From assembly GCA_025738555.1 (NCBI GenBank), contig JAOVFP010000016.1:2480001-2544000 (forward strand): a stretch of 64,000 nt of DNA, written 5' to 3'. Below the pieces are notes generated by a model that had not been told where the DNA came from, made no database searches, and worked only from the letters and a program-made list of their open reading frames with translations. Source of the stretch: Cyathus striatus (lineage: Eukaryota; Basidiomycota; Agaricomycetes; Agaricales; Nidulariaceae). Below are positions 1 through 11,100 of this stretch, in pieces. The position numbers and the translations under genes are program-made. The first letter of the stretch is position 1. Each line of letters opens with the position of its first letter.

Positions 1-2456
1 ACCGGGATACTCAGTTTCGCCGCGAACAGGAGGCTGCCCGTGAACAAGAGCTTAAGCGCCCACAGGATGAGGCTCGGGAAAAGGCAGAGAGGAAGCGTCC
101 CGATTCGTTCGATCCCGAAGCTCCTTGGTCTCCTGCCATCAATTCATCTAATACTAGTTCAACAAAGACCCCTCAACGGAGTTCATCTGCGAATATTTCC
201 GCTGACCGAAATAGTGCGAGTAGCACTGCTACTTGTAATTCTGCCTGGTCAACCAGCAGCACCGGCTCCGCGCGGTCAACGTCCACTAAAGCAACCACTG
301 CAAGCGGAGTGTTCACTGCCAATGCTGGACAAGCCGCCTGGTCAGGTTTTACCAAACCTAGAGCTTCGTCTACTAGTTCAGGTGTATTCAATGCTACTGG
401 TACCTCTGCTATAGGCGCCTCACCAAGTGCGTCTACGCCGTTGTCTGAAGCTGAATGCAGACGCCGCCAGGAGGAACAGAATCAGAAAAAGCAAGAGCAA
501 TCCGAAGGGGAGCGGGAAGGAATTGAGGCTGCCAGACTCTCCAAGGGTCAAGCCACCTGGTCTAAAACCACCAAACCCAGGATCTCGTCTTCTAGTTCAG
601 GTGTATTCAATGCTCATGGTACCTCTACCACAGGAGCCTCGCCGTTGTCCGAGGCCGAGTGGAGGCACCTCCAGGATGATATTGGGTTTGGTGTAGGTAC
701 GCTAGACAATGAGACTGAAAAAGAAGAAAGAAGAGATTCTGGAGACACTGACTATGACTGGGATGAAGATCTTGCGGCAGATGAAAGCGATGTGTCCGCG
801 GTACAGCGGTCCAAGTTACAGTGGTCTGAGCTAAGCAGAGAAAAGGATTCTCAACGACTTCACTTGAACAATGGAAGTGGAACAGGTGTCGGTGATGTTT
901 TACTTAATGAAATAAATTGGAGAGGCTCCGATGAGTCGGACTTATTCTTGGATGCATTTGATGTTTTTAAGACCGTCTTTTCGGACAAAGTCAAGTATGG
1001 AAAGCTTCTACAACTTGAGAAGCCTACTGCACAGTCGCTTTTGGATGTAATGCAAACGGTGGGTGTTTTGATTTCATTAGCGAGGAAGTTATATTAGAAT
1101 TGATGAGAACACTGTTCATGATGCAGGTTCTGGATCATGCGATCACCAGTGCATTGGGTCCGAAGTTCGAAAAGCCGCTGTTGAAGGCCATGCTACGGTT
1201 ATCAAAACAATCTGCATTGTACCCTAGTTCTTACATTCTTACTGGAATAAAGCGGGACGCATATCCAGTTACAAGTGGATACTTCGGAGAGATATTCAAA
1301 GGCGAGATCAACGGCCGAAATTTAGCGCTTAAAGTTTTTAAACTTTACGCAAATGAGATGGATAAGATAAATGATTTGTTCAAGGCAAGAATCAATTTTT
1401 TGTTCATGATGAAGGCTCTAATTCACGGTACCGTGCTTAGGGATTCTACAAGGAAGCTATTCTGTGGCGATATTTAGTACACCCTAATCTATTGCCGTTC
1501 TATGGGATTTATCAACTGGGAGATACCGGTGGGAGGATATGTCTAGTGTCGCCCTGGATGTCCAACGGAAATATTTGTCAGTATCTCCGACGATACCCTG
1601 ACACAAACCGTCAACATTTGGTATGCGTTAGTTCATCCTGTCACGCCGTAGATAATAATGTACAGCTACAAAAGGTTATGGATATTGCCAGAGGAATTTC
1701 GTATCTTCACGGCAAGTCAATCGTACATGGTGACTTAAAGGGGGTAAGCTTCATCGCTGAGGCGTTGACCACAAGTTAACCATTTCTGTATTTTTTCTAG
1801 GCGAACGTACTCGTATCTGACAGCGGAGTAGCCTGTCTTGCGGACTTCGGACTTTCCTCTGTATACATTGACACGCCTTCATTGGCATGGGGCACCAACA
1901 ACAGCTCTGTGGGTAGATCGACAGGAACGCTCAGATGGCAGGCTCCAGAGCTCATTGGTCTCGAGGACTCTCCCCCTGTAAAAGGGACAACAGAAAGTGA
2001 TATTTATGCCTTTGCGTGTGTTTGCTACGAGGTAGCTCAGATTTTTCTAAGATCCAAAAATTATGTGACTCACCAACAAACAAATGTAAGATATTCGTCG
2101 GGAAAATCCCGTTTTACGAACTTCACTACGATGTTACTGTTATGAACAAAGTCATATCCGGAAAACGCCCTCCCCCTCCAGAACCGAATAGCACAGCATA
2201 CAAATATGGCCTCACAAATTGGATGTGGTCGCTGATTGAAAAATGTTGGGACCAAAATCCTACCGAGCGACCTATGATATCGGACGTTGTTGATAAATTA
2301 TCTTCGAAGGAAGAATTCTTGGATAAATATCACGAAAATTGGGGAGATCTTAGACCGGAGGTGTTCAGGTCTTTGCTTGCTGGGGGTAACTCTGCAGTTT
2401 CTGATGCGAATATTCGAAATAGCTTGTCGCTACTTCACTCACTGAATACGATGTAG
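1..2456 (+). CDS. TKL-type protein kinase A (5' end outside window)
   Basis: This is a Ser/Thr-type kinase of the TKL group. The frame is open from position 3, so the gene starts upstream of the window. Exons read as ..1058, 1127-1384, 1441-1620, 1675-1743, 1801-2031 and 2091-2456. The N-terminal part is Ser-, Glu- and Lys-rich and holds two copies of a roughly 30-residue unit containing SSGVFNA (about 350-430 and 570-650). An acidic segment (DYDWDEDL) and a pre-kinase helix ending LLDVMQT follow. Kinase motifs are a degenerate glycine loop ([10 protein letters not shown]), ALKVF with the lysine, HGDLKG, DFGLS and WQAPEL. The intron at 1385 starts with GC rather than GT. The 54-nt intron at 1621-1674 is a multiple of three without stops and could be retained. 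From about 1317 to 1850 the sequence is identical to kinase B, introns included. Substrates are unknown. Confidence 0.88.
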
Positions 2457-2597
2457 ACTCGGAACTGTTGTTTCCTTTTTATTCCTTAATCTAAATGCCA
2501 AGCCCTCATCGGATTGTCATTCACAAGGTTACTCCTTCACCATGTTCTATATTTATTCTGTCTTGGTTTAACTTCGAGACGGAATGATATCGATGTT

Positions 2598-2945
2598 CAA
2601 AATCTCGATTGGACACCAGTAGCATACTACAGTAGGTCCTGATTCCTGAAAGACGAAACGTAAGGCTTTTACATACTCCTTAAAGTGTTTAATGATCAGA
2701 GGCACCTTGAGCCACTTACTGGGTAAATAAGCTGTTTGGTGAGAGCGAGGCAGCTGGGCGGAGGAGAGGGATGAAGGTGATTTTTGCAAGATTTTTGAGT
2801 GGGTAGGTAACTAGGTTATCAAGTTCAACTTTTATGACCTTTATGATCATTATGTTGATTCTTTGGAATGCATTGCGCGTGTATTTGTTAATTAGTTACA
2901 TGGATTGATAGCAGTGAATGTGTAATTTTGGATTTGCATGGATGA
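2598..2945 (+). pseudogene. ATG7 3'-end relic 1, behind kinase A
   Basis: This stretch aligns by eye with the last coding part and 3' UTR of the ATG7 fragment at about 3588-3930. Shared blocks include the GTGTTTAATGATCA motif, the GAGAGCGAGGC motif, the GATTTTT just before the ATG7 stop, and the UTR block TTCTTTGGAATGCATTGC. The frame is broken by small indels and stops (for example GGGTAAATAAG), so it does not code. A near-identical relic lies at the same distance behind kinase B. The relic was therefore already attached to the kinase before that gene was duplicated. Confidence 0.75.
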
Positions 2946-3117
2946 TACTGATTGGACTATGTAATTTATCAGACTCAGAACAAAATGGGCGCTAACAATC
3001 TGTGATTAGCGGTCACATTCCGATGAGCATGAAATCAACATGTGACACTTCAACATGTCACTTCAATCTGACTTCCAACTGACTTCAGTCCGCGACTGCT
3101 GCACTATAAGTATGTAG

Positions 3118-3813
3118 ATTGTGTTAAATGCTGTACTTGGATTCGATTCGTACCTCGTTATGCGCCATGGGCCGCGTGGGGGAGAGGACAAGAAGGAGGA
3201 AGAGAGGTTAGGATGTTATTATTGCAACGATATTGTGGTTCCTACAGATGTATGTCCCTTCCTCTCCTTTACAGTTAATTTGCTGACGTTGTGGATGGTG
3301 GATAGAGTCTGACAGATCGAACACTCGACCAGATGTGCACTGTTACCCGACCTGGATTGGCTCCTCTCGCTTCGGCGATGGCGGTAGAGATTTTAGCTTC
3401 GTTGGTCCAGCATCCTGATGGGTAAGTCTCTTCCTTTGCGCCCCGTTTCAGTTTCGATTAATAAGAACTTCTGTAGAATAAACACTGTTGCACCACCTCC
3501 CAATGTAGACCTCAACTCCGATGTAGCAGAAAAGATCGTGGGGGTGCTAGTTGTGGTGCCTCACCAAGTACGCGGGTTCCTCGCACAGTTTAGGAGCATC
3601 AATCTCGTGGGGAGGGCGTATGATAAGTGTACGGGGTGTAGTGAGACTGTCCTGAAAGCGTATGAAACGCAAGGCTTCGATATGCTCTTGAAGGTGTTTA
3701 ATGATCAAAAGTATCTTGAGCAGCTGACGGGGCTAGATAAGTTGTTTGATGAGAGCGAGGCGGCGATGGAGAGTGTGGATTGGGTGGAGGAGGGGGATGA
3801 GGATGATTTTTGA
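3118..3813 (+). pseudogene. atg7: C-terminal fragment of ATG7 (autophagy E1-like enzyme)
   Basis: ATG7 is the E1-like enzyme that activates Atg8 and Atg12. Three exons (3118-3249, 3306-3421, 3477-3813) read without a stop. They contain [11 protein letters not shown], a CxxC zinc-type pair in [13 protein letters not shown], the catalytic cysteine context [10 protein letters not shown], and the C-terminal block AYDKCTGC...ETQGFDMLLKVF followed by an acidic tail. About 190 residues are present where full ATG7 has 600-700. Homology begins exactly after an AG acceptor at 3117, and no upstream ATG7 exon precedes it: the sequence before is the 3' flank of the kinase A unit. The N-terminal domain and the ATP-binding GxGxxG are missing here. 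An N-terminal piece lies at 47590-48963 on the other strand. It might be expressed as a truncated protein but cannot be a working E1. Confidence 0.85.
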
Positions 3814-4094
3814 GTGGGGGGGTTATGGCTTTGACTTCATGATCATGATGTTGGTTCTTTGGAATGCATTGCATGTGTGTTTTTTAGTTAGTTACATAGA
3901 TGGATACTCAATGGATATGGGATTTGAATTGGTGCGTTGGTTTCTGTATGTTTATGGAATTGGAGTAAGGAGATGGCAGCCTATCAGTCCGTTCAGTCAC
4001 GCTTTTCCTTGGACGCGACTTGACTTGCTCACTGATCCTGTAACTTGGCTATTGGCATATAACTCTACTTTCGACGATTCCCGCGAATGAGTGG
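3814..4094. other. ATG7-like 3' UTR remnant and spacer
   Basis: The first 150 bases match the UTR parts of the ATG7 relics behind kinases A and B. The rest is unique spacer in which I see no gene. A short + strand reading frame at 3746-4090 overlaps the ATG7 end in another frame and is not credible as a gene. Confidence 0.5.
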
Positions 4095-4394
4095 CTATGG
4101 TATGATATATGAGGCATCACTTTTGTTCCATATTTATCTTCTGAAAACACTTCTTCCCCAGCCCCCAATATTCTTCCATCCGAAATATGCGACTCTTGAT
4201 GCAGGGTTTGACATCCTTGGGACTTTGACGCGCGACGTGTGAAGGTTTAACTTGGACTAACCATGGGTTCGAGTTGGGTTCGAGTCATCAATGCATCAAG
4301 GCTTGCAACTGTAAACCTGGACATCCCTCGAAGTTTACAACTATTCTTCCAGGCCAGAATCGATTCTCTAGCTATTCTACTGCAGTAATCTTAA
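4095..4394 (+). promoter_or_regulatory. Shared upstream block of kinase B
   Basis: Short blocks recur in the same order upstream of kinases B, C and D: GGTATGATATGT-like, TTCTGAAAA-like, then TTGGGACTTTG followed by a CGCGCGNCGTGTGAA-like block. The last pair is very clear in B and C and eroded in D. This is probably a shared promoter or 5' UTR inherited by duplication. No mapped start site supports it. Confidence 0.4.
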
Positions 4395-7114
4395 ATGTCA
4401 TCTGCGACCATGCATAATGATGATACAACGCACCCCAAACCTATCATGACTGATGCTCGATCACCTATGAAATGCATACCTGCATTTTGGGCGCCCACTA
4501 TCACACGCGAGGAGGATGCAGCAGCCTCCAAACCATCTTTATTTCCTAAACACGGGAATACAGTGGCACTCACGCAGTCAACTGAGTCTTACAGAAAGGT
4601 ACCTTCCGTCGTTAAGATGACCCCGGAGCGTAGTGAAACTGCCCCCACCACCTCTGAGTTCGAAGTAGGTGGCTGGCAATCAGCTCGCAGGACTGCAAGC
4701 GATCATCTGACTCTACCAAAGCTGGATGGATGGGGCTGCGATGTCGAATATGAATCTGAGGAGGGTTGGGGCATGGTGGTTAAGCCTGTCGAACACCCAT
4801 CTGCATCGCACGGTTGGATATCACATAGAAGCTCTGTTCACACACCTCCGAAGCCAATACCTGCATTTTGGAAGCCTTCGATAACACGTAAAGAGGACAC
4901 AGCAGCCTCCGGATCATCCACAGTAGCTTTTGCTCGCCAGAACGACATGACAGGCCCATGGTCCAACGTATCCCCCGGCAGCCAGCCAGCACCAGCACCC
5001 CTTCCAAAGTCATATCACGATGGTCCTCCTGAATCTCGAGCAACAGTTTCTCAACCTTACGTTAGCTGGAAAGAGTGGGCATACTCAAATCAGCCTAGAG
5101 AGAGAGAGAAGGCGATGAAAAAGGTGGAGGAGGCAAGGCTGAAGGAGCAAGAGACTAAACACGTTGGAGAGACGCAAGAGGAAACAGAGAGGAAAGCAGA
5201 GGAGGTAAGAAGGAAAGGCGAGATAAAAAGGAAAGATGAGGTTAAAAGGATGGAAGCGAAAGTCTCAACACAGAAGGACAAAGATCCCAAACACCTGGAC
5301 ATGTTAAAGAGGAGTCAGGGTAAAGAAGTGAAAAGTAAAGAAGGGAAGAAGGGAATGAAAGAAAGGAAAGATGGACTGAAAGAAGTCCTGGAAGAGTTGG
5401 AGCATCCGATGTTTGAAGCGCAGGCTAACGAGGAGCCAGTAAATGAAGAACGGAGCGATTTAGATGACGTGCATGGCTGGGGTGAGGACCTTGATGATGA
5501 AAACAACGTAGCGGTAGCTGCCCGGTGGTCTGAACTACGAAGGGAAATGGATCGTCAGGGCTTTTCTGTGGATCAAAAACAAGGTGTAAATGGTGCTCTG
5601 CTAAAGGAAATATTTCCAGATGCTTGTACCATTTTTAAAACCGTTTTTTCAGACAAAGCCAAGTATAAGAACCTTTTACGGCTTGAACAAAGCACTGTAC
5701 AATCGCTTTTGGATGTAATGCAGACAGTAGGTGGATTAATTCTGGCAGTAGAGGAAACAGCTGAATAATATGAAATCCACACAGATCCTCGACTATGCCA
5801 TTATTAATATATCGGATTCAAACTCAGAAAAGTACTTGTTGAAGGCAATGCTGCGGTTATCAAAACAGTCTGCATTGTACCCTAGTTCTTACATTCTTAC
5901 TGGAATAAAGCGGGACGCATATCCAGTTGCAAGTGGATACTTCGGAGAGATATTCAAAGGCGAGATCAAGGACCGAAATTTAGCGCTTAAAGTTTTTAAA
6001 CTTTACGCAAATGAGATGGATAAGATAAATGATTTGTTCAAGGCAAGAATCAATTTTTTGTTCATGATGAAGGCTCTAATTCACGGTACCGTGCTTAGGG
6101 ATTCTACAAGGAAGCTATTCTGTGGCGATATTTAGTACACCCTAATCTATTGCCGTTCTATGGGATTTATCAACTGGGAGATACCGGTGGGAGGATATGT
6201 CTAGTGTCGCCCTGGATGTCCAACGGAAATATTTGTCAGTATCTCCGACGATACCCTGACACAAACCGTCAACATTTGGTATGCGTTAGTTCATCCTGTC
6301 ACGCCGTAGATAATAATGTACAGCTACAAAAGGTTATGGATATTGCCAGAGGAATTTCGTATCTTCACGGCAAGTCAATCGTACATGGTGACTTAAAGGG
6401 GGTAAGCTTCATCGCTGAGGCGTTGACCACAAGTTAACCATTTCTGTATTTTTTCTAGGCGAACGTACTCGTATCTGACAGCGGAGTAGCCTGTCTTGCG
6501 GACTTCGGTCTCTCCTCTGTATACATCGACACGCCTTCATTGGCGTGGGACACCAACAACAGCTCTGTGTGTAGTTCGACAGGGACGCTCAGATGGCAGG
6601 CCCCAGAACTCATTGGTCTCGAGGACTCTCCCACTGTAAAAGTGACAACAGAAAGTGATATGTATGCCTTTGCGTGTGTTTGCTACGAGGTAGCTCAGAT
6701 TTTCCTAAGATTCAAAAATTATTTGACTCACCAACAAATAAATGTAAGATATTCGTTGGGAAAATCCCGTTTTACGAATTTCAGCACGATGTTACTGTTA
6801 TGACCAAAGTCATATCCGGAAAACGTCCTCTTCCTCCAGAACTGAATAGTACAGCATATAAATATGGCCTCACGGATTGGATGTGGTCGCTGATTGAAAA
6901 ATATTGGGACCAAAATCCTACCGAGCGACCTATGATATCGGATGTCGTTGATAAATTATCTTCAAGGGAAGAGTTCTTGGATAAATATGATGAAAATTGG
7001 GGAGATCTTAGACCGGAGGTGTTCAGATCTTTGCTTGCTGGGGGCGACTCTGCGGTTTCTGATGTGGATATTCGAAATAGCTTGTCGCTACTTCACTCAC
7101 TGAATACGATGTAG
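4395..7114 (+). CDS. TKL-type protein kinase B
   Basis: This is a complete gene with exons 4395-5726, 5785-6042, 6099-6278, 6333-6401, 6459-6689 and 6749-7114, giving 811 residues. The ATG at 4395 is the first in the long open first exon. The N-terminus carries two copies of a motif like IPAFWxPxITRxED. A Lys/Glu-rich charged segment follows (about residues 230-340, probably coiled coil), then an acidic patch (DDVHGWGEDLDDEN) and the pre-kinase helix. The kinase domain has [26 protein letters not shown] and WQAPEL. The second intron (6043-6098) is GC-AG. The kinase core is identical to kinase A over about 530 bp, introns included, while both flanks differ. This suggests gene conversion or a very recent duplication. 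Confidence 0.9.
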
Positions 7115-7255
7115 ACTCGGAACTGTTGCTTCATTTTTATTCCTTAATCTAAACGCCAAGCCCTCATCGGATTGTCATTCACAAGGTTACTCCTTCACCA
7201 TGTTCTATATTTATTCTGTCTGGGTTTAATTTCGAGATGGAACGATATTGATGTT

Positions 7256-7600
7256 CAAAATCTCGATTGGACTCATACCAGTGGCATACCGCTTAGGTCC
7301 TGATTCATGAAAGACTTTTACATGCTTCTTAAAGTGTTTAATGATTAGAGGTAACTTGAGCAGCTTACCGGCTAAATAAGCTGAGTGAGGCGGCTGGGCG
7401 GAAGAGAGGGATGAGGATGATTTTTGCAAGATTTTTGAGTGGGTAGGTATTACTAGGTTATCAAGTTGCTTTTATGACTTTTATGATCATTATGTTGATT
7501 CTTTGGAATGCATTGCGCGTGTATTTTTTAGTTAGTTACATAGATTGATAGCAATGAAGATGTAAATTTGGATTTGCATGGATGATACTGATTGGACTAT
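7256..7600 (+). pseudogene. ATG7 3'-end relic 2, behind kinase B
   Basis: This non-coding remnant of the ATG7 3' end closely resembles the relic behind kinase A. It includes the end of the coding part (GATGATTTTTGCAAG) and the UTR block around TTCTTTGGAATGCATTGC. It has lost a few more bases than relic 1. The kinase plus this tail was duplicated as one unit: the similarity between the two 3' flanks runs from the kinase stop to about 3082 in unit A and 7740 in unit B. Confidence 0.75.
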
Positions 7601-7814
7601 GTACTTTATCAGACTCAGAACAAAATGGGCGCTAATTATAACGATCTGTGCATTAGCGGTCACATTCCGATGAGCATGAAATCAACATGTGATACGTCCG
7701 TCGTCAACATGTCACTTCAATCTGACTTCCAACTGACTTACTAACATATAACATTCTTTGTTATAACCAAGCTGTCACTTTACACTTTCCAGGACTGCGA
7801 ATGGACTACGGTAT

Positions 7815-8148
7815 GATGTGTCGCCTTCTTTCTATGTTTTACCTTCTAAAACCACGTCTTTCTTAGTTCTTTTATCCCGCCCCATCACTAATACGCGTCT
7901 CCGACCCGACTCCTGCGGCATCTTTGGGACTTTGGCGCGCGGCGTGTGAACCTTCGAACTTGGACGAGCCTTATGACCATATGACAGCTTTTTCTGGGTC
8001 CTCGGCATCACGGAATACAGCCTCAGGATACATAGTCCCATGCTGATACATATGTCCACGAGTCAGTACCCATTGCTCATAGCTTCAACTGTCCCCATCA
8101 AGTCCGTGTCAAGGACGGAATCACTTCTCCCTCTAGGCTCTTCCTGTG
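7815..8148 (+). promoter_or_regulatory. Shared upstream block of kinase C
   Basis: This stretch holds the same ordered blocks as upstream of kinase B, including TTTGGGACTTTGG, CGCGCGGCGTGTGAA and an upstream GGTATGATGTGT. The bases between the blocks differ, so they have been kept better than their surroundings. Treating it as a promoter is inference. Confidence 0.4.
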
Positions 8149-11100
8149 ATGTCGACTACGACCACACATACAACGACATTACGTGCCGCAACTGTCCCTA
8201 ATCACGAAAGTGATGATACTGAGCCCGACGATCAATGGAAGGCTGAGCTAAAGCAGAGGATCGACGAGAGTCTTAAACCAAAAGTGAAGGGTGCGACGAA
8301 GAGCTTGGTGCAAGGTCTTCGACAGCCGGGGATCTCAGACGAGGATTTCTACCGCTTCAAATCAGACTACACTCAAATAATGCGAGATGTTCGCAAAATT
8401 TCGACAGAATCGTACCATACCGAGTTGGATCGCGAGAGAAGCGAACGTCGTTGGGCTGCTGGGGTGCCTATTAGTTCAGGATGGAATCAGGCTCTTAGTC
8501 AAGAGCAGATGGAAACCTTGGAGATGATTAAACGGACAAATGAAGGAGCTACTTCGGCAAGTCCAACCTCTAGCCCTATCGAGAAACGCAGGCGTGCTTC
8601 AATGTCATCGAGAGCTACTGCTGAGCGGGTTGCACCAGGGATTGTGGATCGTAGTCCACTTGGTCGTTTATCTTCAACGCTTCTCCGTTCTTTCTCTGAA
8701 GATGATGTTGGTCGACAAAGTAGGAGATATACTACACCCCATAATTCCAGGTCGCTTTCTTCGAGTCACCCGCTAGAGGCGTACTCCGCTCCTTCCTCCT
8801 CTGCATTCAGATCCCGCCGGGAATCTGTGATAGATGACGAAGATCCACATCAACCTCTTCCAACGTCTCATTACGGCCGACCCCGTGAATTTCAAGTAGC
8901 AGGGTTCCCTACTGAGGAACGTAGGCGTACTTTAACGGCACCAAAAGCTGCCACTGCTGAGCGGGCTGCACAAGGAGCTGAAGACCGTCATCCACCTGGT
9001 CGTTTATCTTCGAAGCTTCCTCGCTCTTTTTCTGAAGATGATGTCGGTCCGCAAAGTAAGAGATATGTTACCCCTCTTCAACCCAGGTCACTTTCTTCGA
9101 TTCACCCGCTAGAGAGGCATACTATTCTACCCTCAGCATTGAGATCGAGTAGGGAACCCGTGTCAGATGATATATATCCACGACAACCCCTTCCTGCGTC
9201 CCATTACGACAGACCTCGTGAATCTAGGGCAACAGGGTCTCCTATCGAGAAACTTAGGCGTACTTCTATGTCATCGATAGCTACCTCTGAGCGGGCTGCA
9301 CAAGGAACCAAGGCCCGCCAGGCACCTACAGCGCAAGACATCAAACGCTCCGCTGCACCGAAAGTTGGAACCTCTGCAAGCCCATCAAGCAGCCCTATAA
9401 CGGATCGTAGTTCTCCGGCTTCGAGAGCGGCTGCTGAGTGGGTTGCATTAACAGCACAGCACAGAGTACAAGAGCCTTACATGCTAGATCGGTGGCAAAG
9501 TGGGACATACAATCGCGCGAAGGCTCAACATACGCCCGACGACGATGTTCAACATATTGGAGAGAAAGATGAGGTCAAGACAGGTGCTATGCAATTAAAC
9601 AGCGAGATGCGAGCTGTCCGTCAATCCGCTACAAGGCCATGGGACCCTCGTCCTCCTATTCACCCCGTTAATTCTTTCGAGAGCGCTTCATCATCTCCTC
9701 GAGGCGAATCTGAGTTCATGGCTAACTTCGGGCAATCAATACGCAGGTCGAGTGGGGGCCCTCTACCTGTTCCGCGGGTATGGGGTCTACCACCTTCTGT
9801 CGAGCATAATTCAGAGGTGGAACTGGACATCAATACGGAAGATGAGCTGATGGTGAGGCGCGTGCCGCGCCCAAGACTCTCTATGGAGATGAAGTCAATT
9901 CGGGAGACTGAAGTTAGGCTTACCGAGTTTTCATCCCGGTCAGGTTCGATATCGGAAAGAAACTCTGCTCAGTCATCTCCGAAACCTATGCATGCACTTT
10001 GGAAACCCTCAGTGGAGAACGATGCATCAGCATATATATCACCTGTGAATCGTGTTCGTCGGAATAACGCAGCAAGCTTGCAGTTTAATGGATCCACTAG
10101 TAGCCGACCTTCCATCTTTGAAATGATTTCGGATCCAAGTCGATTTTCTCGGAAGAAGGAACGAAAGAATGACGCAGATGAGGCTCAGAGTCCACATGAC
10201 AATGAATACGATCACGAGAATCAAGTCTCGCCGAAGATGGCTAGGGAAGGTGTCCGCTATACAGAAGACAGTGTAGCTAAATCACCCGGAAGCCATTATC
10301 CTTATCAAGGAACGTCTTCTCCAAGGAGGATTGCTTCAAAAGCTTCTCTCAGCAGCGATAGTAGTTGTCCCACAGAGGAGCGTCGTGTGCCCCCAAAGCC
10401 GGTACATGTAAATTCACTAGATGATGAACTTCCACCTCAACCTCTTCCAAAGATCTATTACAAGAGACCTCCTGAATCTCAAGCAGCAGGGTCTCGTCCT
10501 TACGTTCGCGCTCTGTCAGGAGCGGTGCATGAAGAACGCGCTTATCAACCTGGCGTTGTGGAGAGCCCACGCCGTCGTTTATCCTCAAAGCCTTCTTTTT
10601 CTTCTGACGATGTCGACCGCCAGAGCGGGAGATACGCTGTGCCTCATAACGCCAGTCCGCTGTCTGCGAGTCACCTACCAGAGAGATACCCTACTTCTTC
10701 AGCATCGAGAACTTGCGGCTTGGACCATGTGTTGCATGGCGAATATGACGATTCCTGTACACATGGACATCATCTACCGCCTGAGGAAATACTAGATTAT
10801 ACGTACGGGGATTCACGACCTGTGATATCTCGTCAGTCGTCTTACATGAGAGAGGAAGAAAGACGTCGCAATGACGATGGTCAGTATCATTCTCCATTAT
10901 CTTTCCTTCGTGAGTCTCATTGCCTTTCGATGCAGATGGGTCTTTTCGACGTTTATCTTCTTCGTCTTCAAGTAATCCGATGTCCATGCCTCGACGCTCC
11001 CCCAATGTTGTTGTTAATGAGCCTGCAATGGGTAGCTGGAAGGACAGGACTAACAGTCGGCGTCCATCGGAGTCACATCATGTCCATCCTCGTATATACC

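Noticed and set aside
3121..3312. ATG7 C-terminal piece as a complete small gene starting at 3121
   Set aside because: Position 3121 is GTG inside an exon that continues from an acceptor at 3117. There is no ATG start before the conserved block.
4258..4290. GGTTCGAGT motifs resembling a tRNA B box
   Set aside because: No A box at the right distance and no cloverleaf could be drawn. I found no convincing tRNA gene in the window.
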